Shown here one piece after another: positions 31,933 through 38,430 of a stretch of DNA of 38,430 nucleotides (its first letter is position 1; every line of letters begins with the position of its first letter). The stretch covers positions 1-38,430 of the forward strand of contig JAOUPS010000007.1 of NCBI GenBank assembly GCA_029879735.1, read 5' to 3'. Source of the DNA: Candidatus Bathyarchaeota archaeon. Its GTDB lineage: Archaea > Thermoproteota > Bathyarchaeia > Bathyarchaeales > Bathycorpusculaceae. A program made the position numbers and the translations under genes. Below the pieces are notes generated by a model, which saw nothing but the letters and a program-made list of their open reading frames with translations, made no database searches and had not been told where the DNA came from.

Positions 31933-33096
31933 TTAAACTTGTTTTTTTGGTTTGGGAAGGAGTTGGAGTATTATCAACCCCATGATCATAAAAATTATGC
32001 TGAAGGGAAAAACGAACCAAACATCAGACAGCTCTATGACTCCTGCAACTAAAGTCGGTGTGAAAGACGCTATCAACCCTTCCGTGAAGAAGTAAATGCT
32101 GTAACTCAATCCTCTTTCTGATTCAGGCGTAATAGCGGCTACAATAGTGTTCATAGGCGACCACAAAGAATTGCTGAACAGCGCATAGACAAGGTAAACG
32201 AGTACGAGAAGATAAACATGTGTCATCAGTGATAGAATAGAAAGTGAAACCACACAGCCCAAAACAGCCCAGCTAAGCGCCTTCTTTGCACCTGTCCTTT
32301 CCGTCATGTAGCCGCCGGCCAGAGAGCCTACTATTCCCATGAAGGGCCCAAGCCCGAAGATCAAACTGGCTGTGGACTCAGAAAGCCCTCTTGTACTCAC
32401 GAAATACGTAGTCATAAACGTGGAAATCCCAGTGGAGCCGACTTCTCTAATGCCTATTGCAACCAGAAAAATCAAGAGCGGGGCGGAAAAAATAAGAGAC
32501 AATTTCATGAGTCTCTCTTGCTTTTCGATCTCAGTTTTATCTGTTGGCTTGGTTTTGAGCTGTGGAGACCTTAGTAGTATGAATCCCCAAATAAGGATTG
32601 GAAATGCCCAGAATAGGTAGGACCATCTCCAGCCTAGTGTTGACAAAAACACGGCGAGGCTGACGACACCTGCGGCTGAACCTAGACTTCCGAGAGCATT
32701 TTGGAAGCCAATTGACCTACCCATTCGTTCGGGCTTCGCAAATCTGCTTATTTGGCTCAGTCCTGAAATATGGTAGATTCGGGATGCAATCTTCATAAGG
32801 GATACGCCAAGCACTAGCATCCAGAAATTGTATGTTTGGCTTATCAAAAGTGCTGAAAGGCCCTCTATTAGCATGCTGGCAAACAACAGGTGATTTGTGC
32901 TAAAACGGTCTGCCAAGAATCCGGATGGAATATTCATCAGAAGCGTAAAAAGGCTTGGAACCGTAGCCACCAAAGAGGCTTCGAGTAGGCTCAATTGGAA
33001 TTCTCGGGTGATAACTGGGATGAGAGCAACCTGTACGAGAAGATAAGTTTCAAGGAACATGTGCGTTACGCAGATCATCCAAAGAGGCTTTTCCAT
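31933..33096 (-). CDS. Major facilitator superfamily transporter
   Basis: The 387-aa permease has about 12 transmembrane helices, the MFS motif-A-like loop after TM2 (IPSGFLADRFSTNHLLFASM) and a second-half equivalent (GSLAGGYMTERTGAKKALSW), with a charged central loop (RSPQLKTKPTDKTEIEKQER). Substrate is unknown; the layout resembles small-molecule antiporters of the YbfB/fosmidomycin-resistance type, but this is a guess. ATG 33096 is used; TTG 33111, with AAAGGA about 6 nt upstream, would add five residues. It is convergent with scpA (79 bp). Confidence 0.88.
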   Translation of the reverse strand: MEKPLWMICVTHMFLETYLLVQVALIPVITREFQLSLLEASLVATVPSLFTLLMNIPSGFLADRFSTNHLLFASMLIEGLSALLISQTYNFWMLVLGVSLMKIASRIYHISGLSQISRFAKPERMGRSIGFQNALGSLGSAAGVVSLAVFLSTLGWRWSYLFWAFPILIWGFILLRSPQLKTKPTDKTEIEKQERLMKLSLIFSAPLLIFLVAIGIREVGSTGISTFMTTYFVSTRGLSESTASLIFGLGPFMGIVGSLAGGYMTERTGAKKALSWAVLGCVVSLSILSLMTHVYLLVLVYLVYALFSNSLWSPMNTIVAAITPESERGLSYSIYFFTEGLIASFTPTLVAGVIELSDVWFVFPFSIIFMIMGLIILQLLPKPKKQV

Positions 33097-33162
33097 CCGT
33101 TTACTCGCCAAACAATCCTTTGAAGTCCCAGAAATAGAGGAGCCACAGATAAAAAGCTTGAC

Positions 33163-33448
33163 TTAAAAATTTACGTTCCTTGATGGTACTGCACACACTT
33201 CGATTCTGTTCAGATTTTTTGCTCCGAGGAATAGGAATATGAGCCCTACAATCCAACCTAGGGTAGTTTGAGGCAATAGAACATACATCAAGCGTGTAAT
33301 CTGATTCATACTATAATAATCTGGAATTATCCTTATCAAACCAAACAGAGAGACCAAGAACAAGCCGATCGAAACAAAAATGACTATTAAGATGTTTGAA
33401 ATGAACTTTCCCGACTTTTCTTATTCTCTTTTCACGTTCCTGAGTCAT
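33163..33448 (-). pseudogene. Small two-helix membrane protein, frameshifted
   Basis: The 3' frame (33163-33420) has two transmembrane helices, NILIVIFVSIGLFLVSLFGL and LLPQTTLGWIVGLIFLFLGA, but no ATG or GTG, only a late TTG (33363). A good start, ATG 33448 with an AAAGGTG leader, opens another frame: MTQEREKRIRK. Joining them at the run of four A (33416-33419, minus strand) by removing one base gives a continuous protein of about 95 aa, MTQEREKRIRKSGKFISNIL and on. So this is a real gene with a one-base frameshift, either mutation or assembly error. Family unknown. It sits upstream of the MFS gene on the same strand. Confidence 0.6.
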
Positions 33449-33617
33449 GTTTTGACACCTTTCACCACAGAAGATGGTGTGCTTACTCAGTCTAAGTTTG
33501 CTCTTTCTGAATTCTAAAATTTAGTTCTTGAAGTCTTGGAATAACTCGTAAGTGGATGCGGCTTTTGTACCAAAGCGTACCAGAACATTTTTTAGTTTTG
33601 TCAAAAAGGCGCACGCG

Positions 33618-33632
33618 AAGTATAAAATACTT
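33618..33632 (+). promoter_or_regulatory. Palindromic TATA promoter of the aldolase gene
   Basis: AAGTATAAAATACTT is a perfect inverted repeat (6-bp arms, spacer AAA) containing TATAAAA, 11 nt before the ATG at 33644. The distance fits a leaderless or very short leader. Confidence 0.55.
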
Positions 33633-33643
33633 CCTCAAGTAAA

Positions 33644-34483
33644 ATGAACGTATCAGTGATGTTTGTGAACGGGAAAGACGTTTTGGAAAAAATGAAACGA
33701 GATGAACTAGTATTATCTATGAGCTTAAGAGTTGGTATGGGAAATCCATCGATCGAAGTTGCGAGCAAACTTGGCTTTGACTATGTGTATTTTGACTTTG
33801 AACACGGTGTTCTTGAGGTTGAAACTTTCGCGCAACTGATAAGAGAGGCTCGTCTTGCCGGTCTAATAGCTTTGTGTCGAGTACCTGGACTTGACGTGGC
33901 TTTCGTCAATCGGGTTCTTGATGCTGGTGCCAGCGGGGTTGTTTTCCCACATGTAAAGACGAAGCAGGATGCAATCAGAGCTGTGGAATTAACAAAATAC
34001 GGCACTTCAGAGACTCCCGTCGGCAAACGCGGGTTTGAACCCGCTTACGGACTGCCAAAGCGTGACAATGAGAGCTGGGACGAGTATTTCAAGCGGGTGA
34101 ATAAAGAGACTTTAGTCGGACTAATGATAGAGGACAAAGAAGGCGTTCAGAATATCGCGGAAATTCTGTCCGTTAAAGGAATAGATTTCATCTACATAGG
34201 CAAGATGGACATGGCGTTTTCTTATGGCGTTCCCTTCACACCGCGGGCTGGAAGGGATGATCCTGTTATCGAGAAGGCTGTCACGAAGATCTGCGCTGAA
34301 TGTAAGAAGAGAGGAATACCCGTCAGATTCAGTGTTGGGATGGCTGCAGAGGATGTCGTTGAGAACGTGAAGAGATGGCTCTCGAAAGGAAGATCCCACT
34401 TGTTCATGGTAGGTGACGTAACTCTGCTCATGCAGGGCGCTAGGCATTACGTGAATACATTGAAGAAAGGCTTAAAGAAGTAA
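33644..34483 (+). CDS. HpcH/HpaI aldolase family protein
   Basis: Class II pyruvate-type aldolase, TIM barrel, 279 aa. Seen motifs: LGFDYVYFDFEHGVLEVETF (the substrate His region), ALCRVPGLDVAFVNRVLDAG, ASGVVFPHVKTKQDAIRAVE, the metal-binding Glu in LVGLMIEDKEGVQNIAEIL and the Asp in FIYIGKMDMAFSYGV. In the family the latter is usually G-P-x-D-L-x, so K-M-D-M is a variant. It should cleave or form 2-keto-3-hydroxy acids releasing pyruvate-like enolates. ATG 33644 or 33659 are both possible. It converges on the radical SAM gene. Confidence 0.88.
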   Translation: MNVSVMFVNGKDVLEKMKRDELVLSMSLRVGMGNPSIEVASKLGFDYVYFDFEHGVLEVETFAQLIREARLAGLIALCRVPGLDVAFVNRVLDAGASGVVFPHVKTKQDAIRAVELTKYGTSETPVGKRGFEPAYGLPKRDNESWDEYFKRVNKETLVGLMIEDKEGVQNIAEILSVKGIDFIYIGKMDMAFSYGVPFTPRAGRDDPVIEKAVTKICAECKKRGIPVRFSVGMAAEDVVENVKRWLSKGRSHLFMVGDVTLLMQGARHYVNTLKKGLKK

Positions 34484-34522
34484 ATGGTGAAATAAGTGCA
34501 CGCATTTATGTTCATAAGGTAC

Positions 34523-36160
34523 TCAGCTTCTCAGTTCGGCTTGATCTTCGTTCCATCCTGAAATTTTCATTATTGGCTGTAAGACTTTCTTGCCATGTTT
34601 CCATCGATAATACAGCGCGTAGGCAACCATTGCTGCAAGCCTTATTTTCCATTGAAGACCTTTTGATACGAAAACCTTTATGTTGCGTTCCCAGCATGTG
34701 GCTATTAGCTCCCATTGTAGTGGCGTTAAATGTTTCAGATCCATGTGTCGTGCTTCTCTGAGCATGCAGTCTTCTTCTGAAGTAAACAGCAGGGGCACAT
34801 AGAATACTTTGCTATGTCTCAATTTATCTAATAGTTCAAGCGTCGCAATCGTATCCTTCTCGGTTTCACCAGGCAATCCAATGATTAATGTTGCCAATGG
34901 CCAAATACGGTTCTCGTTCATAATTCCAATTCCCTCCGTCACGATGTCATGCCACTCCTTGGGTTTGTACGGTAACATCTTGCCTTTCATATGTTCATTC
35001 ATAAGTCGAATGCTTCCTGTCTCTATGCCGATTTCGACCGAGCTATGTCTAGTGCCATTTGTAACCCAGTTCGCTTTCTCAAGAAGAATTAGACCGATCT
35101 CTTCGATCATCTCAGGATCATAGACAACAGGTGCCAACGACGCATGAGCGGGTTGAATATATTCGACTTCAGGCACAGTCGCAATTGATTTAATCAACGT
35201 GACAAGGGCTTCACGATTTGGCAGAAACTTTCCCTTAGATCGGTACAAGAAGATGTCGTCACTGGCTAAAATAATCATTTTTGTGCCATTTTTCGCGTTC
35301 AACTTCACTTCTTTCAAGATGTGTTCTAAAGGAAAGGAGTAGCTTCTTCTCAACGTTGGCGAGCAGAACTTACAGCCACGACCACAACCGCGTGTAATCT
35401 CCACGTTGCCAAAAATCGACGGGTGTACGATGCAGGGAATTTCCTCTGGATTAGGAGATTCGGTTTTAACTACTCGAGGAAGCTCCCCGCCATTGAGAGC
35501 CATACGAAAAATTTTCAACGCAGTCTTCTCACCTTCGCCCATAACGATGCAGTCTATTCCATATTTCCTCTGTAACTTCGCCTTGTGAACTTGCCAAGCG
35601 CCTGAGCCCCCGAGAATTATCTTAGCACCCCATTTTCGAAGAATTGGCTTTCCTATTAAGTCTCTGAATTCAGCAGCTGCCACGGGTTCTCCGCCAAAGC
35701 CCACAAAAGATGTGTAAGTTCGACTGACAAAACCTATTCCGGCCGCCTCCATAGAAGAAATTCCAACAACTTTCGTTTTCGGTCCCACAACCTCCTTCAA
35801 GTAATCGGGATGCACCACCGCAACATTTTCTGCGCCAAATTCCCTAACTAGTATGGCTTCAATCTTACGCATTCCATAGGGCGCATATTTGGCAGTGCCA
35901 TCTCCATTGTTGGGCACCGGCGGATACCAATATTTTCTGAGTAATCTTCTGGGGACGATGCCAGTTGGAAACCCTCCTGTGAACGCCCGAAAAGGACTGA
36001 GTCCAAAGTCGCTCATGTAGGCAGCTGACGCTGTGAGCACGATAGGAACTCCTTGAGACTGTGTGTCGACAACGTTTCTCAGAAACATATAGCTCGCAAA
36101 TACACAGCTCACTTTAAGAACTTTGCGCGTGTTAGAGGCGATATCACGCGCGCAGCTCAT
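34523..36160 (-). CDS. Radical SAM protein with B12-binding-like N-terminal domain
   Basis: The protein (545 aa from ATG 36160) has an N-terminal Rossmann-like domain (TKVVGISSMEAAGIGFVSRT, KIILGGSGAWQV, GIDCIVMGEGEKTALKIF), which matches a B12-binding fold but shows no D-x-H-x-x-G cobalamin motif. The radical SAM core follows: EITRGCGRGCKFCSPTLRRS with C-x3-C-x2-C for the 4Fe-4S cluster, then MIILASDDIFLY, VEIGIETGSIRLMNEHMKGK and TLIIGLPGETEKDTIATLEL. The C-terminal part is basic and aromatic. Substrate unknown. The B12-like domain begins near GVPIVLTASAAYMSDFG, so ATG 36088 is also a plausible start. Confidence 0.88.
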   Translation of the reverse strand: MSCARDIASNTRKVLKVSCVFASYMFLRNVVDTQSQGVPIVLTASAAYMSDFGLSPFRAFTGGFPTGIVPRRLLRKYWYPPVPNNGDGTAKYAPYGMRKIEAILVREFGAENVAVVHPDYLKEVVGPKTKVVGISSMEAAGIGFVSRTYTSFVGFGGEPVAAAEFRDLIGKPILRKWGAKIILGGSGAWQVHKAKLQRKYGIDCIVMGEGEKTALKIFRMALNGGELPRVVKTESPNPEEIPCIVHPSIFGNVEITRGCGRGCKFCSPTLRRSYSFPLEHILKEVKLNAKNGTKMIILASDDIFLYRSKGKFLPNREALVTLIKSIATVPEVEYIQPAHASLAPVVYDPEMIEEIGLILLEKANWVTNGTRHSSVEIGIETGSIRLMNEHMKGKMLPYKPKEWHDIVTEGIGIMNENRIWPLATLIIGLPGETEKDTIATLELLDKLRHSKVFYVPLLFTSEEDCMLREARHMDLKHLTPLQWELIATCWERNIKVFVSKGLQWKIRLAAMVAYALYYRWKHGKKVLQPIMKISGWNEDQAELRS

Positions 36161-36447
36161 TTAACACGTTCATTTTTATGGAACCACGAATCGTAATTTC
36201 AGCTCTAATAAAAAACATAAAAGCCTTTCTACCGCAAGACAAAATTTGTGAAAAAGAATGGAGAGACCAGGAGAGCACGCGTTTTTGTTTTTAAGATTGG
36301 ATTGTGAAAAGTGTATTCTGTCGCACAAAACCGATAATTGAAGCTCTCCCTTCTAGCAATAACTCTAAACTTAATATACACTTCTAACCGTATGACTTTA
36401 CTGTTAAATGCTATTGCCGATATACATAATTGTTGGAGATCTAAACA
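36161..36447. other. Intergenic region between divergent radical SAM and scpB genes
   Basis: About 290 bp. TATA-like sequences occur on the minus strand near 36177-36185 (CATAAAAATG) and on the plus strand near 36370-36380 (CTTAATATAC) and 36418-36427 (CGATATACAT). No gene, repeat or RNA structure was recognised. Confidence 0.4.
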
Positions 36448-37044
36448 TTGCAGAAGACGGAAAAACAAGCATTTAAGCTGGATGAGGCTTCCCAGCAGAA
36501 ACAAGCCGCAGAGAAAACTCAACGGGAGCTAGCCCTAGTGGAAGCCGCGTTATATGTTGCTGGCCGTCCACTAACGCTCAAGGAATTGTGTTCTGTTTTG
36601 AAAACTCGCTCAAAAAACAAGGCTAGAAAACTTGCGAAAACACTTATGCGAGAATACGCAAGCAGAAACACGGCTCTTGAGGTTCTAGAGTTGAAGGATG
36701 AAAGATACGTTTTACAGTTGAAGGCTGAGTTCACGCCTCGTGTCAGAAAACTCGTTAAGAGACCGCTGCTTTCCACGGGTCCGTTAAAAACGCTTGCCTA
36801 CATAGCTTACAGGCAGCCGGTTTCTCAAAAAAGGGTTGTTGATGTGCGGGGGCATCATGTCTACGGTCACATTAAACTGCTGAAGGAGATTGGTTTGGTC
36901 GTGGGTGAAAGAAGGGGACGTTCAAGTGTTCTGAGAACAACTGAGTATTTCGCTGACTACTTTGGCTTAAGCCGCGACCTCTCAGCCATGAAAAGACAGT
37001 TAAAGAAGGTTTTCCAACGGGAAATGGCAGCTGAGAAAAAGTGA
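36448..37044 (+). CDS. scpB: Segregation and condensation protein B (ScpB)
   Basis: The 198-aa protein contains two winged-helix domains: ALVEAALYVAGRPLTLKELC with SRNTALEVLELKDERYVLQL, then PLLSTGPLKTLAYIAYRQPV, DVRGHHVYGHIKLLKEIGLV and a wing with RRGRSSVLRTTEYFADYFGL. It dimerises and binds the ScpA kleisin. The start is TTG 36448, supported by GGAGAT 8 nt upstream; about 30 charged residues precede the domain. It lies 4.6 kb from scpA, followed by S8e. Confidence 0.92.
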   Translation: MQKTEKQAFKLDEASQQKQAAEKTQRELALVEAALYVAGRPLTLKELCSVLKTRSKNKARKLAKTLMREYASRNTALEVLELKDERYVLQLKAEFTPRVRKLVKRPLLSTGPLKTLAYIAYRQPVSQKRVVDVRGHHVYGHIKLLKEIGLVVGERRGRSSVLRTTEYFADYFGLSRDLSAMKRQLKKVFQREMAAEKK

Positions 37045-37070
37045 AAAACCTCTAAAGGCAAGACGGATAG

Positions 37071-37128
37071 CTTTATATTTTGAATAACGGTGATAGTGAA
37101 CACTCAAGTTTAACAACTAAAGGAGAAG
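37071..37128 (+). promoter_or_regulatory. Promoter and strong RBS of ribosomal protein S8e
   Basis: CTTTATATTTTG at 37071-37082 is a TATA-like box about 53 nt before the TTG start. AAAGGAGAAG at 37119-37128 is a near-perfect Shine-Dalgarno sequence that picks the TTG at 37134 over the TTG at 37080. Confidence 0.55.
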
Positions 37129-37133
37129 TAGAA

Positions 37134-37532
37134 TTGTCGGTTTGGCACGGTGACTTGAAAAAGAGAAAGCCTTCAGGCGGTAGAAAGAGATCCTATAGAA
37201 GAAAGAGGAAATTTGAAAAAGGTTCGTTTCCAGCAGAAACCATGCTGGGCGAGCCGAAAAGGAAGGTTGAACGTGAAAGAGGTGGAAACACAAGAATCAA
37301 AATCTTAAGCGACAAATACGCGTGCGTAACTGACCCTAAAAGCGGAAAAACAGAAAAAGTTGAGGTTGTACGCGTTGTTAAGAATCCGGCAAATGTTGAT
37401 TACGACCGCAGAGGCGTAATAACAAAAGGCGCGATCATAGAAACTCCCAAGGGGTTGGCCCGTGTCACCTCGCGTCCAGGACAAAACGGGATAATAAACG
37501 CTGTTCTAACAGGTGAAGAAAAGACGCGTTAA
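37134..37532 (+). CDS. rps8e: 30S ribosomal protein S8e
   Basis: Small-subunit protein of 132 aa: SVWHGDLKKRKPSGGRKRSY at the N-terminus, RRKRKFEKGSFPAETMLGEP, GGNTRIKILSDKYACVTDPK and the C-terminal GVITKGAIIETPKGLARVTS with GQNGIINAVL. The length and start from TTG 37134 match archaeal S8e. The open frame extends to 37080, where the extra residues (Ser/Thr/Glu) are not S8e-like. SRP19 follows on the other strand, 2 nt away. Confidence 0.96.
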   Translation: MSVWHGDLKKRKPSGGRKRSYRRKRKFEKGSFPAETMLGEPKRKVERERGGNTRIKILSDKYACVTDPKSGKTEKVEVVRVVKNPANVDYDRRGVITKGAIIETPKGLARVTSRPGQNGIINAVLTGEEKTR

Positions 37533-37534
37533 GC

Positions 37535-37834
37535 TTATTTTGTTACGGATGCACCGCGGATTTCCAGTAGTTGCTTCGCAATCTTTTTGATTGTCTGATT
37601 TTTTGTCTTCTTTTTCGTCACAAGGAGCATACCTTTTTTCAGCCACGGCGTCTTCGGATAGCCAGCATCCAACACAAGTTCATAGTCTAAGCCCAGTTTT
37701 TCCACGGCTTCCTTCATCTCTGAAATTTTTGGAGAAGGCGCAGCCAAACTTTTGGGGATTCGCCTTCCGTCACTTCTCGTTTTTGTTGAATCGAAATAGG
37801 CTGGCCATATGATTATCTTATCTTGTTCGCGCAT
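37535..37834 (-). CDS. srp19: Signal recognition particle 19 kDa protein
   Basis: SRP19 (99 aa) binds 7S RNA and helps SRP54 assemble. The pattern is clear: IIIWPAYFDSTKTRSDGRRI PKSLAAPSP, then EAVEKLGLDYELVLDAGYPK TPWLKKGMLLV and a basic tail KKTKNQTIKKIAKQLLEIRG. ATG start. It lies 17 nt downstream of the GluRS gene on the same strand. Confidence 0.95.
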   Translation of the reverse strand: MREQDKIIIWPAYFDSTKTRSDGRRIPKSLAAPSPKISEMKEAVEKLGLDYELVLDAGYPKTPWLKKGMLLVTKKKTKNQTIKKIAKQLLEIRGASVTK

Positions 37835-37851
37835 GTCTTTTTCCTCTCCTA

Positions 37852-38430
37852 CTATCTGTGGGTGTAGTAGGCTGTTAACCTCATATTAGCCTCGTCAACT
37901 CTTGCGAAGCCGAACCTCTCAAACTGTATTATATCGTTTGCCTTTAACCCTTTGCAAGCACTCTCAGCGATTCCTTCAGCTGTTGTTGCGTCTGGCATGA
38001 CAACTTGGCAGGGCATGTCAGCTCCGATTGGTATCCAATGAATCAATGGTGCGTCAGCCTTTCTTGCTTCTTCGTAGGGTTCGCTGATGAAGGATGCCTC
38101 AGGGGAATACGCATTTGTCCTCTCAATTTTTATGTTGAATAACCCCATAAGCCGTATCACTTTTTCAACTTTCAAAGCATCTATGTCGCTTCTTGAAATC
38201 CACAAGGCTACGGAATTATCGTCTCCTTTGGGTGTTATTGTGTATTCCCTGAATCCTCTTTCGGGCTGGTCTGGATGCAGACGAAGTTTCGCTGTAAACG
38301 TTTTCGGAATGTTTCTGACTGTCAGTTGTGTTGGATTGTGCACGAAGAAATATCTGTCTGCCTCTGGGTCTAGGATTTTACGGTTATGAGCGTACAAGTT
38401 TTCCCAGCTCAAAACAACGTCTGAAGTTTT
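37852..38430 (-). CDS. gltX: Glutamyl-tRNA synthetase, C-terminal part (5' end outside window)
   Basis: The last 192 residues of an archaeal-type GluRS. The frame is open to the window edge (TSDVVLSWENLYAHNRKILD). The anticodon-binding beta-barrel domains are visible: PEADRYFFVHNPTQLTVRNI, HPDQPERGFREYTITPKGDD, IHWIPIGADMPCQVVMPDAT and the C-terminal IIQFERFGFARVDEANMRL. This is the GlnRS-like barrel typical of archaeal GluRS, not the bacterial helical cage. The catalytic domain is missing because of the cut. Confidence 0.93.
   Translation of the reverse strand, partial: KTSDVVLSWENLYAHNRKILDPEADRYFFVHNPTQLTVRNIPKTFTAKLRLHPDQPERGFREYTITPKGDDNSVALWISRSDIDALKVEKVIRLMGLFNIKIERTNAYSPEASFISEPYEEARKADAPLIHWIPIGADMPCQVVMPDATTAEGIAESACKGLKANDIIQFERFGFARVDEANMRLTAYYTHR

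Noticed and set aside
34029-34044. GCGGGTTTGAACCCGC, which looks like a tRNA T-arm
   Set aside because: It lies inside the aldolase coding frame; no acceptor, D-arm or anticodon arm can be built around it.

Overview
The window looks like chromosome from an archaeon of the TACK group, most likely a Bathyarchaeia-type lineage. This is inferred from gene content and gene style only; no rRNA is present. Supporting points are the archaeal exosome/proteasome/KEOPS block, archaeal-type pilins and FlaI/FlaJ-like secretion proteins, a TackOD1-type zinc protein, an archaeal GluRS and SRP19, frequent GTG/TTG starts and AT-rich BRE/TATA-like promoters. No rRNA, tRNA, CRISPR array or intact insertion sequence was seen.

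Layout. 1-2362 (minus): two tandem moeA-type molybdopterin molybdotransferases, the second cut by the window edge, and an endonuclease IV-like enzyme. 2373-3547 (minus): an unknown membrane protein and a very small zinc-ribbon protein. 3702-4685 (plus): a TackOD1 zinc-ribbon protein with a restriction-endonuclease-like C-terminus. 4694-9840 (minus): a type IV pilus-like operon with an ATPase, two membrane platform proteins and two pilin-like proteins. 9841-12954 is an accessory gap holding a GC-rich TIGR04076-type gene, an output-domain-like protein, a tandem-SIS protein and two possible very small ORFs. 12955-15418 (minus): an ECF transporter energizing module (EcfT and two ATPases) with no S component nearby.

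15479-22307 (minus) is the conserved archaeal informational superoperon: DHH phosphoesterase, DUF3194, prefoldin beta, Pcc1 (KEOPS), a Brix protein, L37Ae, Rrp42, Rrp41, Rrp4, SBDS and proteasome alpha. These genes overlap or sit close together and link RNA degradation, ribosome maturation, tRNA modification and protein turnover. Upstream of psmA, 22308-23472 is about 1.2 kb without an intact gene. It carries an integrase-like C-terminal remnant, a broken P-loop ATPase that resembles the start of Orc1/Cdc6, and a strong inverted repeat, and is best read as a decayed integrated element.

23473-26390 is a PadR regulator divergent from a two-gene ABC-2 exporter; the shared promoter region has a duplicated 31-bp block and a short inverted repeat. 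Then come a small zinc-finger protein and a DUF2096 protein. 27619-31853 is smc-scpA, preceded by two 19-bp inverted repeats. scpB lies 4.6 kb further on (36448), after an MFS transporter, a frameshifted small membrane gene, an HpcH/HpaI-type aldolase and a radical SAM protein. The window ends with ribosomal protein S8e, SRP19 and the C-terminal part of glutamyl-tRNA synthetase.
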